From Clarkia xantiana subsp. parviflora (lineage: Eukaryota > Streptophyta > Magnoliopsida > Myrtales > Onagraceae): 64,000 nt of DNA. Shown here one piece after another: positions 9,201 through 20,987 of the stretch. The notes under the pieces are model-generated. The model did not search any database, was not told where the DNA came from, and was given only the letters and a program-made list of their open reading frames with translations. The DNA is taken from positions 4,844,090 through 4,908,089 of the forward strand of contig JAPTYO010000012.1 in NCBI GenBank assembly GCA_036873135.1. The letters run 5' to 3'. The number at the start of each line of letters is the position of its first letter. The first letter of the stretch is position 1. Made by a program: the position numbers and the translations under genes.

Positions 9201-12196
9201 ATGAGGAATCATATAATCCATCTTTGGAATTTATACCAACCCAAGAAGAGATAATTTCTTATCAACTTTTGTACGAGGAAGACCGCCCGAAATTCATTCC
9301 AAGAAGGTGATATTTGTATTTCTCATAGTAACTTAAAAAGGATAAAGTGATGAATGAGTCTAAGTTGCTTGCAGTTTTACTTCAGTCATCTTGCTAATGC
9401 TATTTATTTCCTTAGGTATACGTCCTTGAGGAGTATCCCGTCGTATGAGAATTCTGTGAAGGAATCTTTCGAAAGATGTCTGGATCTGTATTTGTGCCCT
9501 AGAGTTCGGAAAAAACGCGTAAGCAGATCATTTTGTTTCATCTATTTCTTGTTATGCATTGTTTATTGGTAAATGATGATTTGACGTCACATATCTAGAC
9601 ATCAGAGAAATTGAAACTTGCCTATGTATTGTTTCAGCTCAATATTGATCCAGAGTCTCTGAAGCCAAAGTTACCTAGTCGAAGGGATCTTAAACCTTAT
9701 CCTGCTACATGTTATCTTGAGTATAGAGGCCATCATGGTGCAGTCATGTCCATTTCAGTCGAATCTTCAGGCCAGTGGCTAGCCTCAGGTCTGTAGTCTT
9801 TTAGATCTTACACCATTTTCTCCTTCATGAAATTAAATCATTGAGAAACCAATTGTACACTCTAATTTCTCATGTCTCGTGAAGGTTCTGCTGATGGCAC
9901 TGTACGGATTTGGGAGGTTGCAACTGGTAGGACCCTTAGAGTCTGGGAAATTGGTGAAGCCGTGCAATACGTTGCATGGAATCCACTTCCTGAACTTCCT
10001 ATGCTGGCATGTGTAGCGTAAGTACGAGACCCTTGGATGTAGTTAATTGTAGTTTCATGTTTATCATATATTGGCCAGTGCATTATGGTTTTAAATTTAA
10101 TTGAGAGACTGGATCATACTGAACTCCAGCTTTTCTCCAGATTTAAAAAATTATCTTGCCTATTTCAAACTTAACAAGGATTTGATCCTCCATGGTGTCC
10201 AGCTTTAGCCATGATTAAGATAAATTTTCCAGGTTCTGCATGCTACTTTTTGTACTCACTGTTAACTTTTTTTCAGGGGGCTAGATGTCATTATACTAAA
10301 TACTGGACTTGGGAGCGAGGAGGATCAAAAAAAGGTAGCTGAACTCTTCCATGTTGGTTTACCTGCCACGGCAAATGAGACAGGTAATATGTGTAGATTC
10401 TTAGTGAAACTCTTTTTTAATTCAACATGGTAGTATTCTAAAAATGCTGTTTCTACTGGTGATAAAGTCTCTGGCGTGACCTGGATTCAAGAGGATGGGG
10501 ATAAGTTCAAGGGAGTCAGGTTAAGACACTTCAAGGTTGTCTACTGTTTCTTCACGTTGATTGATGCTTAAATTTTTAGCTATCTTTTTAACTGTTATCG
10601 TGGAAGGGCTTGATGGTTTATGTCCTTGGTTAATTGCAGAGAGTTGTATCAGTTGAGTGGCATCGTAAAGGAGATTACTTGTCAACAGTGATGCCTGCAG
10701 ATATCCTTTGTTTTTCCGTTTTATTGTATTTTCCTACTACATTGTTTCTCTGTTACATGTGTGCGTGATGGACTGACCAAATCAAAGTAAACTCCAAAGG
10801 AAGAAATGGTGGAACTTGGAAGAAAAGTTTTTCATAAATAGAACAGGGTATGAAAATTCGTACCTCTTAAAAACTGTTTTTTCCTTTCCCCTCAAGTCGA
10901 CAGTATTTTTTAAGGAACTTAGTTAATATTGACATGCATCAAGCTTTGAGATGAGCATGACGATCAGATCTGCTGCCACTGATATGGGATGATTGCTGAT
11001 ACATGATGTATGAATATTTTATCTCTCCATTCGGGTGCAAGTGTCTGGAAAAAGTGCAAAAATACAAATTCCGTTGATTTGAAATGAGCAACCAACTTTC
11101 GCTGCACAGGGCATGCATTTGACTTGCTATAAATCAGTATGTTGGTTATTTCCTGATAGTTTCCTTGACATGATATTACGTGAATCAAGAGCAATAATGA
11201 TACACCTGCTCTCGAAGAGACACTCTCAGAAGATTCCGTTCAAGTTGCACGGCATTCCAGTTTCATCTGTCTTTCATCCTACTCGTTCCATTTTCTTTGT
11301 TGCGACCAAGAAGAATGTTCGAGTTTATGATCTTGTTAAGCAAAAGATCATGAAAAAGCTGGAGACGGGATTTCGTGAAGTTTCTTCAGTTGCAATTCAT
11401 CCTTCTGGTATGCTCTACTCTATCTTAATGTTGTTTTTTTTTTGAATTTGTGTTATATCAACATATCTGAATTGATTTATCTTGTATTAGTGTTATACAT
11501 ATTTTGGTAGAATGCAACTGATTCTCTGGAACTTGTCCTTGCAGGGGATAATGTAATTGTGGGAAGCAGAGAGGGAAAGCTATGCTGGTTTGATATGGAC
11601 CTCTCATCAAAGCCTTACAAAAAGTTAACGTATGTCATAACTTGATTATATATCCATGTAGTTGCAGTAATGGGGTCTGAACTGGCATAACTTGATTGCT
11701 GCTTTCTTCTACCAATACACAGGTGTCATAAAAGTGATATCACGAATGTGGCGTTCCATAGATCTTACCCGCTTTTTGCATCCTCCTCCGATGATGGGAC
11801 AGCTTATGTGTTTCATGGAATGGTTTACTCGGATCTCAATCAGAATCCTTTGATTGTTCCTTTGGAGATTCTTCGAGGGCATTCAAGCACCAATGGAAGA
11901 GGTAAGCATCACCTTTCATTTGGGCATATCCTCCTCTCTCTGTCTGTATCTGCTGCGTCCATGTACAATAGAATTGGGAAACTTAGTTAGCACTTTTGGC
12001 CCAATAATCAGTCACTTTGCCTTGACCTAAATTAGATAACAAGGACTGCTAAATACACAGGGAATAGAAAAGATGATAATATATATTGCATTGCATTGCA
12101 TTGGTTGCAGGAGTGACGGACTGCAAATTCCATCCAAGGCAGCCATGGTTATTCACAGCGGGTTCGGACTCTCTGATAAAGCTCTACTGTCACTAG
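6205..12196 (+). CDS. BOP1: Ribosome biogenesis protein BOP1 homolog (WD40)
   Basis: BOP1 works in the nucleolus with Pescadillo and WDR12 (the PeBoW complex) in maturation of 60S subunit rRNA. Exons: 6205-6402, 6852-6941, 7039-7193, 7727-7844, 7925-8026, 8934-9090, 9198-9306, 9416-9518, 9638-9788, 9885-10017, 10277-10383, 10468-10535, 10640-10700, 11180-11407, 11545-11629, 11723-11901, 12111-12196; the product is 709 residues. The N-terminus (about 1-100) is Lys/Glu-rich with acidic runs. Residues ~105-365 match the BOP1 N-terminal domain ([52 protein letters not shown]). WD40 repeats follow ([51 protein letters not shown]) to the stop. All introns fit GT-AG except intron 13, which fits a U12 AT-AC intron. 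The partner genes of the complex are not in the window. Confidence 0.93.
10701..11179 (+). other. U12-type (minor spliceosome) AT-AC intron of BOP1
   Basis: To keep the BOP1 frame (VMPA-GESRAIM) the exons must join at 10700/11180. This intron begins ATATCCTTT, the U12 5' splice-site consensus, and ends TTAC. It carries TTCCTTGAC at 11161-11169, a perfect match to the U12 branch-site consensus, ten bases before the 3' end. No GT-AG alternative preserves both the frame and the conserved residues. Confidence 0.88.
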
Positions 12197-12806
12197 CTAA
12201 GCTAAGCTAAGGAAGAAGAGTAGAAGTAAGGAAGGAGGTGGGATTGTCCAAATTATGTAATACTTTGTACTTGTAAAATGGAAAAGCCATATATTGCTGT
12301 TGAGCTGGTTCTTATTTATTAGATAGATAGATATCATCAAATTTTGTCGTCGATTTAAGTGGAATCAACTAACTGTTGGCAGTGATGAATCTTTATATAT
12401 TATTAAAATTCGTGCGTTTCTGAACTTGTACCCTGATGAATGAATATACTAATCATAAGGAAGGACAACGTACAGTATAACGTGAGCGGGATGGTGAGAT
12501 TTTTCTATAAAAAAAACGTGTCGAGTCCGACGAAATTTTGGACGACTATCTTATGGTTCGAGCTTGGTTTTTTTTTGGTGGGACTTGTGTAATTCGGGGA
12601 TGACTTGGGCTAACTTGAAATTTTTCATAAACAAGTGAAGAAGAAAAATTCATGATTAACATTTCAAAGCTCCATTGAATCTTGATGCGTGGTGTTCTAG
12701 GGTTTCATGAGAAGTGTAAACTTAAAGAATGAAACGATATGATTGATTAAGTCCAAAGGAGATGGGTTCCTTCAACGATTGTTAGCTCGGGACAGGTTTG
12801 ACCCAC
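12197..12806. other. BOP1 3' flank and intergenic DNA
   Basis: The first ~120 bases are probably the 3' untranslated region. The rest is AT-rich single-copy-looking sequence with no open frame or repeat that I recognise. Confidence 0.4.
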
Positions 12807-12809
12807 TTA

Positions 12810-14496
12810 GATCACTTCCAATAGCAAGTGTTTAGTGCCTCCACATCAGCAGCCACGTCACTGCCAACTCATTAAAGTGGCACTGCTACAGTATTTGTTA
12901 TAGTAAATGGCACTGTAAAATTGGCACTCTCTCTAGTAGTGGAGGCCAAGTTCCACTTCTACATTGGGACCCACATAATTTCATAATTCAAATATAATTT
13001 TTGCATTATATATTCATATTTTTTTACAAATACGGACATGAATAAATAATGAGATTCAAGTATTAGATGTTTTAATTAAAAAAAAATAGGGAAACTATAT
13101 ACAAAATTATAAAAAATTGAGAACCAGACCAATTATGCGAGAGGAGAACCAGACCAAAAACCAGTAATATACTTCTCAAAAAATTGATTTTTGACTGGAC
13201 CAGACTATTTTGAACTGGTTTTTAACTGGATCAGTTTTGTTGGAGGATCGTTTTTTTTTTTTAATAGGAAAATGGGTCGGACCAGTTTTGAACCGAACCA
13301 GACTTTTTTTACAGTTCCAGTCCAAAATCGGTCCAGAATTTTTAGTGCTAATTTCAAATTCAGTCAAGACCGGACCATACTGTTTTAATTAGTACCAATC
13401 CAGTTCGGAACATATTCGGGCCCGACCGGTTCGTGCATATCCATAGTTCTCTATTGTCAATTCATTGCAATAATTATACGTTACTTGACCAAGGTAAAAT
13501 TACTATTAGGTGCAGTCCCCATGCGGCATGCAGAATGATTGATAAGTATAATTGTTGATATAATAACACTGATCAATCAAATTCATTGAATTTATTATTT
13601 CACCATAATCAGTGTATATCTGTTATACGTTGATTGACATATCTTAATTCAACATCATCAACATATTCACGTTTATGTAAATCCATGATCATATTAGTAA
13701 ATCGATTATTGCATTAATCATGTGTTTTTATATATGATTTCCAATATATGTAATTAGAAATATATTATATATACATCATTCTAAAAGTATAATTTTTATA
13801 ATAATTTATTGTAAAAGATATATTTCTTTCATATAATAATATAATATAATATAATATAATACGTAAAATATATAAAAATATATATGCATTAAAATAATAT
13901 AATATTTTGTAGTAATTATTTTCCATATTTAATAATTTGAAATGTTATACTATTTCAAAATTTAGAATTAACGGTTATTCAACATGGTAACATATAAACA
14001 AATTAGATATGGAAATTTCGAAATTGATTCAAAGTTAAAAAGTAGTAATTTTGGTTCGTGTCATTATTTATGTTACATAATATTCAAAATGACTGATTAC
14101 GGCTCTTGTCTATCTGACTTAGCGTAACCGAATATATATACAATCAAAGAGATGAGCAACACAATCGAATAAAATAATATTAAAAAGTTGGCACCGACAT
14201 GAATAGTAACTTGGGAGTTCCTACTAGTAGGCACTGTCCCACTTCACTATTCACTCAATAATAGCAAAACAGTAATATTAGTAATCCTAGTCACGCCTAG
14301 TGGCGCCTAGTTAGCGTCCAGTGGCAAAAATTGGAACTAGGCACTCCCATTTTGGAACAAGGCACTCCTATTGAAAATGCAAGTGCCTATTTAATCATTA
14401 CCAGTAGGGACCAACAGTAAATGACACTAGGCACTCTCTACAATAATCAATTTACAACATGGAACTAGGCACTAGGCACTACTATTGGAAGTGCTC
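12810..14496. mobile_element. PIF/Harbinger-like non-autonomous DNA transposon, ~1.7 kb
   Basis: The left end GATCACTTCCAATAG and the right end CTATTGGAAGTGCTC are inverted repeats (14 of 15 match). They are flanked by TTA on both sides (12807-12809 and 14497-14499), the TWA-type target of Harbinger/Tourist elements. Sub-terminal GGCACT/AGTGCC motifs recur many times near both ends. The interior is AT-rich and non-coding, with an inserted stretch near 13110-13430 rich in GGACCAG/CTGGTCC words. No transposase is present. Confidence 0.65.
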
Positions 14497-14499
14497 TTA

Positions 14500-15632
14500 A
14501 TACTTTTAATTCAAAAGTCCGAGCTCAATTTTAAAATTTTAATTTTTACTTACTTATATTTCGTTGTCAAAATACATATAATTATAAATTCTAAAGTTTG
14601 CCGACGAATTAATGTTAATTAAGTTTTTATTTTATTTTTATTCTTTTTATCTCAATTTTTTTTTCTTTACCTACAAAATGCATTTGATATTTTTGTCCTT
14701 ATATTTTCGTCATCAGAACTTATATGTAAAATTTATTTAATCACTAATTAGTAGTAATAATTGGAATTATTTAACCAATAAATTAATTGTGATTGTCAGT
14801 CATTTTGCATCAAACTTTATTTAAAGAAAATACAATATATATATATATTATAAATTCTGAAGGAAATATAATAACAGAGTGAATGTGGAGCTGGATTTTT
14901 TTTTTTTACATTAATCGATGCATTTATGACAATTAAGCTAAGGGTTTTGTAGTCATTAACTCCATATCATTGATTGCAATAGGGAGCTGAGGGTTATTAA
15001 GTTGCAATTAATCGCAATTAAAATTTCGCTGATTTCGAACCGTTCAAGATTCAATATATACAATTAATCGCAATTAAAATTTCGGACCGTTCAAGATTCA
15101 GTGTATGCAATTAATCACATTTAAAATTTCCTCTGATTTCGAACCGTTCAAGATTCAATGTATGCAATTAATCACAATTAAAATTTCAGACCATTCAAGA
15201 TTCAATGTATGTAATTAATCGAAATTAAAATTTCGCTGATTTTTAACAAACGCTGGACGCGGAGCTGGCGAACGAAGATACCAGGCGGTACAGGCGGCTG
15301 ACAGTCTCGGTGGCAGATCCATCTCTATCTCCGGCGAGATATCGCCGGTGGTCATCGAAGTCATATCTGTTGAAGAACAAACGCTTGACACAGATCCGAC
15401 GACCAAATGTAGCATGCGGTACGGGCATCTAAAATTTATTTGTGAATTTGCGTGATGGTATTTTATGGTTCAAAATTTTTCAGTATTTCAATTACTTTTT
15501 CAAATTTTAGACTGATATTTTATTTAAAAATAATGTTTCACAAATAGTCATTATAAATTTCATCGAATATTAGGTTGTTGATTATACATATTTAACAAGT
15601 CACTCCGCGCGATGCGCGGAAAATGCACCTAG
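14500..15632. mobile_element. Helitron remnant, 3' end defined (5' end not found)
   Basis: It ends with the stem CCGCGC-gat-GCGCGG (15605-15619) followed, after a short spacer, by CCTAG at 15628-15632, with T as the next base. A GC hairpin just before a terminal CTAG is the Helitron 3' signature. I could not find a matching 5' TC terminus, so the left limit given is only the end of the previous element. The interior contains the tandem array at 15005-15240 and a GC-richer stretch (15243-15430) that could be captured DNA. Confidence 0.6.
15005..15240 (+). repeat. Tandem array with alternating 56/47-bp units
   Basis: Five copies of a CAATTAATCGCAATTAAAAT... unit containing GAACCGTTCAAGATTCAATG start at 15005, 15061, 15108, 15165 and 15212. 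Units 1 and 3 carry an extra CTGATTTCG block, and units 2 and 4 lack it. The true period is therefore a ~104-bp dimer. It may be a sub-repeat of the surrounding Helitron. Confidence 0.85.
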
Positions 15633-15642
15633 TATATATATA

Positions 15643-16686
15643 TCTATATATATAATAAGGGAATAGGTGAGAGTGAATCATTTTTATTGTGCCACGTCAT
15701 CATTTTTACTCATCCTAAGTGTGACACATCATCTACATTTCTGGGCCGTCTTTTTTCAGCATTCTGGGCCGTCTTCTGGGCCGTCTCAAGGATCAAGAGA
15801 ATAGCATGGCTATTTTATCAGGGCTAGCTTGGCAAAAAAAAAAATGTTGATGGACTTTTCAATTGGGCTTTGGACTAAGAGCTGGGTAAGAGGTAGGAAG
15901 CAGGCTTAGGATCGTGATTTTGTATCAACATACTTTTTTCATTCATCTGTGGAGGTGAGTGTGATGGTGGCTATCCAATTTCCGCGTGACGATACTTTTC
16001 ACATCATGGTGTTGTCATTGATGAGGTATCTCTATATCTAGAGAAAAAAAACAGTGAAAATATATCTAGAAATTAAGTCCATAAATAATTAACATTAACT
16101 GAGATTTGTCTTAATTATATGGTTCAACAACGAAAAAATTATACAGTGCCACTGAATGGTAACCCATTGCATTCTCCTAAAATGTGAGAGTAGGATCTGA
16201 TGGTGACTCGGTGATAGCCAATAATTCCTCTCAACAACGACAATACATTTGTGGTGGCCAAATAAATTTTGCAATTTCATATGGTACAATATTCTTTAAG
16301 ATATTGAAGAGAGATATTTTAATTCGGTTAGTAGGTACTTTAACTATAGGGAATAATTTGGCCCAAAAAAAACTATTAGAAGTAATAAATTGAAGATCGT
16401 CATCAAGTTCATACAAGATATCATCGTAAATCAGTATATTCTTCATTACATTTTTATATAATATAACTAAATATCGCAATGTACTAATTGATCCGAAATA
16501 AACAATTTCAATACTTCAACATTTTCTTTTGAAAGTAAATAAATGGTTGGTTATAGTTCATTCCACAAATATGTTTTAGGATTTACAGTTTTTATTAGCC
16601 TCGAAGAATAATTTAGTATTCTATATATATGTAACTGTGTACAATTTATCATGCCATCCCGCGCGTAGCGCGGGGTCAGCACCTAG
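15643..16686 (+). mobile_element. Non-autonomous Helitron, ~1.04 kb, complete
   Basis: It starts TCTATATATATAATAAGGGA, the common plant Helitron 5' terminus, directly after an A. It ends with the perfect 7-bp stem CCCGCGC-gta-GCGCGGG (16658-16674), a spacer and CTAG (16683-16686), followed by T. Insertion between A and T without target duplication fits rolling-circle transposition. The interior has no Rep/helicase coding. It lies 10 bp from the 3' end of the preceding Helitron, in a TA-rich spacer. Confidence 0.82.
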
Positions 16687-16944
16687 TATATATATAAACC
16701 AAATATATCTGATATTAAATTAATTAAATTAGTATAATATAATTTTATTTATTTTTTTTGTCGGATATAATTGAATTTAATGACATGTCCATTCGTTATT
16801 CGTGGCAATTTTTTTTTTATATTTATTATCTATCATTTCGGATAATAAATAATGATATATAATTTCCTATTTATTTAATCCTTTATCTATTCTATGTCCA
16901 TATCCTTTTCACAACATGTATATGGATGTTTGATGATTTTTTTA

Positions 16945-17470
16945 GGGTTAATATGTCTTTTGGTCCATGATGTTTGACAACTTTTGAGTTTTGGTCAATG
17001 ATGTTTTTTTTTACCTAGTTTTGGTACCATATGTTTGCATATTTTTTCTAGTTTTGGTCTAACTGTTACATTCCGTCCATTTTTTGACATGTTCAAGCCA
17101 CGTGATCCACTCTAAACTTTAAATTTAGTCCCTCTAATACTTTCTTAACCTTTTTTTTGTTCAATTTAGTCCCGAAGTTTCAAAATTGACCCCAATTGGA
17201 CAATAGGTCCAATTGAATTTTTGAAACTTCGGGACTAAATTAAACAAAAAAAAAGGTTAGGAAAATATTAGAGATACTAAATTGAACAAAATTGAAAGCT
17301 CAGGGTGGATCACGTGACTTGAACATGTCAAAAAATGGACGGAATGTAACGGTTAGACCAAAACTAGAAAAAATCTGCAAACATATGGTACCAAAACTAG
17401 GTAAAAAAAAACATCATTGACCAAAACCCAAAAGTTGTCAAACATCATGGACCAAAAGACATGTTAACCC
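16945..17470. mobile_element. Foldback MITE (Mutator-like), 526 bp, nearly a perfect hairpin
   Basis: The two halves are reverse complements over roughly 240 bp each, beginning GGGTTAATATGTCTTTTGGT and ending ACCAAAAGACATGTTAACCC. The flanking 9-mers are ATTTTTTTA (16936-16944) and TTTTTTTTA (17471-17479), which differ at one base. Long arms and the 9-bp target size point to the Mutator-like superfamily. It has no coding capacity, and the high identity between arms suggests a fairly recent origin. Confidence 0.8.
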
Positions 17471-17479
17471 TTTTTTTTA

Positions 17480-18560
17480 AGAAACAACAGAGCTTTGGTA
17501 AATGAGCTGACAAAATGACCATCCATCTTCACCTTCTCTTTAGCAAGGTGATCTTTGATTTTATTCGCCTCTTGGTATATATGTCTGATATTAAATAGCT
17601 CGAAGGACAAGAGGAGATTCCTGCAATCAAACAATAAGGGTGTTAGATTCCTATCTTCACGAGTATCATCTGCAATCAATTTTACCACTTCTTTTGCACT
17701 GATTCTCCATCAATTGACTTAATGTTTAAATCTTTAGCAAGCAGTAAATCATCTCTTATTGCCCAGATTTCGGCCACGAGACTATTCGAGAACCCCAATC
17801 TCCTTTGGAATCCTCTAATCCATTCTCCAAATGCATTTAAAATACTCATCCACACCCTGTAAATCTAGTGATCCATCAGAGTTCAACTTAGCTCACCCAT
17901 ATGGTGGAGGAGTAGTTCATCTCACTAGAATGATAGTTTTTTTTAGTAACCATTTCATATTTAGTTCATACTCAAATTTCTCTAGCTTGTCCAATTTCAA
18001 GACCTGCCACAAAAGGATTTTCAGAAGGAGAGCCAACCCAAATCTTTCTACCACTTCTTTATGAATTAATACTGCGAGGAACATCATAACTTATATCTTT
18101 AACAATTTCCGAGATAACAAAAGATAAGCAAGATAAATCTCATTCTACATCATTAGTTATAAGATCTTTCACTTTGATAGATTCAGATCTAAAAAGTTTA
18201 AAGACCCTTGAATGAGGGATCTTAGGTCAGATTAACCAATCCACTTATCAAACCATTAATTGACACCATTATTATCGTCAATACTCTAAACCATCCCACT
18301 CTCAAGAACTTTACTACCTTCCATTGCGATTTTTCCTGTACAAGATCCTGACTTGGGGTCTACCCTAGACGGGTTTATGTACTTGTTCTTAAGAATCACA
18401 GTCCAATGAGCATAAGATTGATTTAACATCTAATAAAAATTGGCCAACATAGCTTGGTTCCTATCCCCATTTATGGAAATTCTCAAACCACATTTATCAT
18501 TGGGTAGAGACATTGTATTCCAATTAATGCATATACACTATCCTATTTTAAGCCAGTCCT
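17480..18560 (-). pseudogene. LINE ORF2 C-terminal remnant (reverse-transcriptase tail and RNase H)
   Basis: Read on the minus strand, translation gives plant LINE C-terminal signatures. Near 18290-18480 there is NQAMLANFY...YAHWTVILKNKYI, typical of the region after the reverse transcriptase. Then come RNase H motifs: KLNSDGSLDLQG near 17850-17900, LVAEIWAIRDDLLLAKDLNI near 17710-17790, and HIYQEANKIKDHLAKE near 17520-17590. Several stops and shifts interrupt it, the zinc-binding part between the two blocks appears deleted, and the RNase H is broken. A dead retroposon, not a gene. Confidence 0.72.
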
Positions 18561-18827
18561 ATCTTTAGAAACATCGCGATCTTTCATATTTAAATACTTC
18601 CTGTTTTTAACGCGTCACATATGACATTTTGAATGTGCTACGCGCGGACCAAAATTAGGTGTTTACAACTTGCCCCTCTTTGGACGAATTCCCGTAGAAT
18701 TTGTTCGAGGGGATTTGTCCAAAGACGAGTAAACACTAATTTGGTTGGGAAGTATATCTTCTTTTGAGTCTTCGAGTCTCCAAGGTAGCCTTTGGCTTTA
18801 TTGACGACGCGAAAAAGTAGAATCTTT
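18561..18827. other. Unassigned sequence, probably retrotransposon-derived
   Basis: It contains TTAGGTGTTTACAACTTGCC followed by a Thr/Asp-like GGACGAATTC...GAGGGG...GTCCAAAGACGAG imperfect inverted repeat (about 18680-18735). A similar GGTGTTTACAA word recurs at 22499. This looks like non-coding DNA of a large LTR element, but no LTR pair could be fixed. Confidence 0.3.
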
Positions 18828-19060
18828 GTCGGCGGTGCCCCTGTTGACGGTGCATCCATTAGGTGCCCCTATTGGCAGTGTGGAAAGTAGAACCTCCGTC
18901 GGCGGCGCCTCTGTTGGCAGTACCTCCATTGGTAGTGCGGAAAAGTAAAGCCTCAGTCGGCAGTGCCCCTGTTGGCGGTGCCTCCGTTGGCGTGCCCCTG
19001 TTGGTGGTGTGGAAAATAGAACCTTGGTCGGCGGTGCCCTTGTTGGCGGTGCTGCTTTTG
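18828..19060 (+). repeat. GC-rich minisatellite, 58-71 bp units
   Basis: Four imperfect units begin GTCGGCGGTGCCCCTGTTG at 18828, 18898, 18956 and 19027. Each is built from a smaller GGCGGTGCCTCNGTT-type word and ends with GGAAAA(G/T)A(A)GAACC. All six frames look partly open only because of the repeat. Confidence 0.8.
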
Positions 19061-20329
19061 ATGTTGCGGGAGCGCTCTTTATCTGTAGCCATTTGAAGGG
19101 TGGCTGTGACCCTTTCTTTGTAGTCGTTTTAGGGACGATTGTGACCCTTTTTATTGTAATTGATTTAGGGACAACTGTAACCATTTTATTTCTTCATGCT
19201 CTCACAAGATTTGCATGGACACTTTCTTTATTTTTCTGTAGCCAATTAAAGGGCGGCTGTGACCCTAAAGAAAAATGAGTTTTTTTTTTTTTTGCTTTTT
19301 TTTTTTTTAGAAAATTAACTGAAATAATCAACAACAATTATTTACATGCCCCTAGTGGCAAATTGAAAATTTCTAATTGAAAACATCTTCTAGAGAAGGA
19401 CTCAGATGATTGAGTCAAAATATGTCTTTCCTGTCGACGCCCTGGATTGACCCTACGACCAATGGATGAAATAGGCAATGATTTCTTCTCTCGGCTTCTC
19501 AAGTGCCCGGGATATTGCTCAATCTCATCTGGGGATTCTCCACGGTTAGCACTGACGAGCTTAGACTTTGCCGTAAAACGGATGTACGACTTGATTCGGG
19601 GACGCGTATGAATTCCACACATGGTAGGTGGAATTTTGGCATGTAAGTTCTTTGGAACAGTCACGTTTCACGTGGTTGCGACCTCGTCAAAGTGTTCATC
19701 TGATTTGCAAAAAGAGTAGGGACACTCAAATCTCAAGAAAAAAAATTGAGTACAATTCATTGCACCTAAGCGTTGGATATCCCGCGAGTGCGCAAGTTTT
19801 TCTTCGTGCAACTGGATGACCGCAAGTTCTTTTTATGTTGCCCTATCTGGCCGAAACAGCTCGTATGTGCAGGATACCTAACCAAGGGTACCTTAAAAGA
19901 GTGAATGAAAAATCAGTTTAGAGAATAAGAGAAATCATGCATGATTTTTTTTTTAAAACTCTAATGTCATTCATTTCATAATTTTGATTACATTTCAGAA
20001 ATAATCAAAATTTATGATCTAAGGTGTTTTGCACTATCATGGAGTTTACTGAGTTCCCTGAGTGCACTATCTGACTCGAACGTAGGTCAGATGCTCAAAG
20101 CAAATTTTTTTTTTTTTTTTTTTCAAAAAGGTTTTCTCATTATTTGTTTAAACTCGAATAGTCGCACTCAACTGCACAGTTAAACTATTTTCTAAAAAAA
20201 AACGAATCAAATCTCTTTTTTAAAACGCTAGCTCATGCGAATGTTGAGACGATCTTGCCGAAAAAGTGCAATACATTTGGATAAAAATGAATGACACTTT
20301 GAGTTTTTTTAAATGCTCATGCATGCTCG
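19061..20329. other. AT-rich repeat-derived region without recognised genes
   Basis: A pair of GTAGCCA..TGAAGGGTGGCTGTGACC words (near 19084 and 19239) forms a ~155 bp direct duplication. The rest has many T and A homopolymers. No domain or RNA was recognised. It probably belongs to the same decayed element as its neighbours. Confidence 0.4.
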
Positions 20330-20987
20330 AAAGTTAAAGTTCTACTTTTAAGAAACTTACAACTTACAACCAATTTACCTGAATGATACATATGGAACGT
20401 ATGTACGAAATGAAAAATCCAGGTAAATTTTTTTTTTTTATAAAAAGAAATGCAAATGCGATGCATGTTTGGAATTAAAAGCTCAACAACTAAAAGAAGA
20501 TTTACAACCTATCTAAAAACTCTTTTTTTCCTAAAACAATGCCTATGAGGTGTACATGTGATGAAAGTTGAACAGGTGAGAAAACTTACAAGCTACCTGA
20601 AAAGTTTTTTATTTTTTTAAGAGGGAAAAAATGCATCTTGGTTGCTCAAAATAAAAAATCATGTGAAAAGTTTTTTTGAAAAACAAAATGCGTTTGAGAT
20701 GCATAAAAATAAATATAAGATGAAAACTTAAAAATAAAAGTTCTATAACTAAAAAAAATTACAATTTACCTGATAGATTTTTTTTTCTCGAAAATAATGC
20801 ATATGAGATGCACGTCTTTTAATAAAAAAATCAGGTATTTTTTTTTTTAAAACATAAGAGCTCTAAAACTAAGAGAACCTACGATTTATCTAAAAAGTTT
20901 TTTTTTAATATTAATGCATACTGGATGCATTATTAAAAATAAAACAATTCAGGTAAAAAGTTTTATTTTTAAATGATGAATATGGAA

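Noticed and set aside
10964..11194. Minus-strand open frame over the BOP1 U12 intron
   Set aside because: No recognised domain; the plus strand carries a clear exon and U12 splice signals.
13176..13392. Three overlapping short open frames
   Set aside because: They come from palindromic GGACCAG/CTGGTCC words within the Harbinger-like element.
18638..19278. Overlapping open frames on both strands
   Set aside because: They are produced by the GTCGGCGGTGCC minisatellite; no domain or codon signal.
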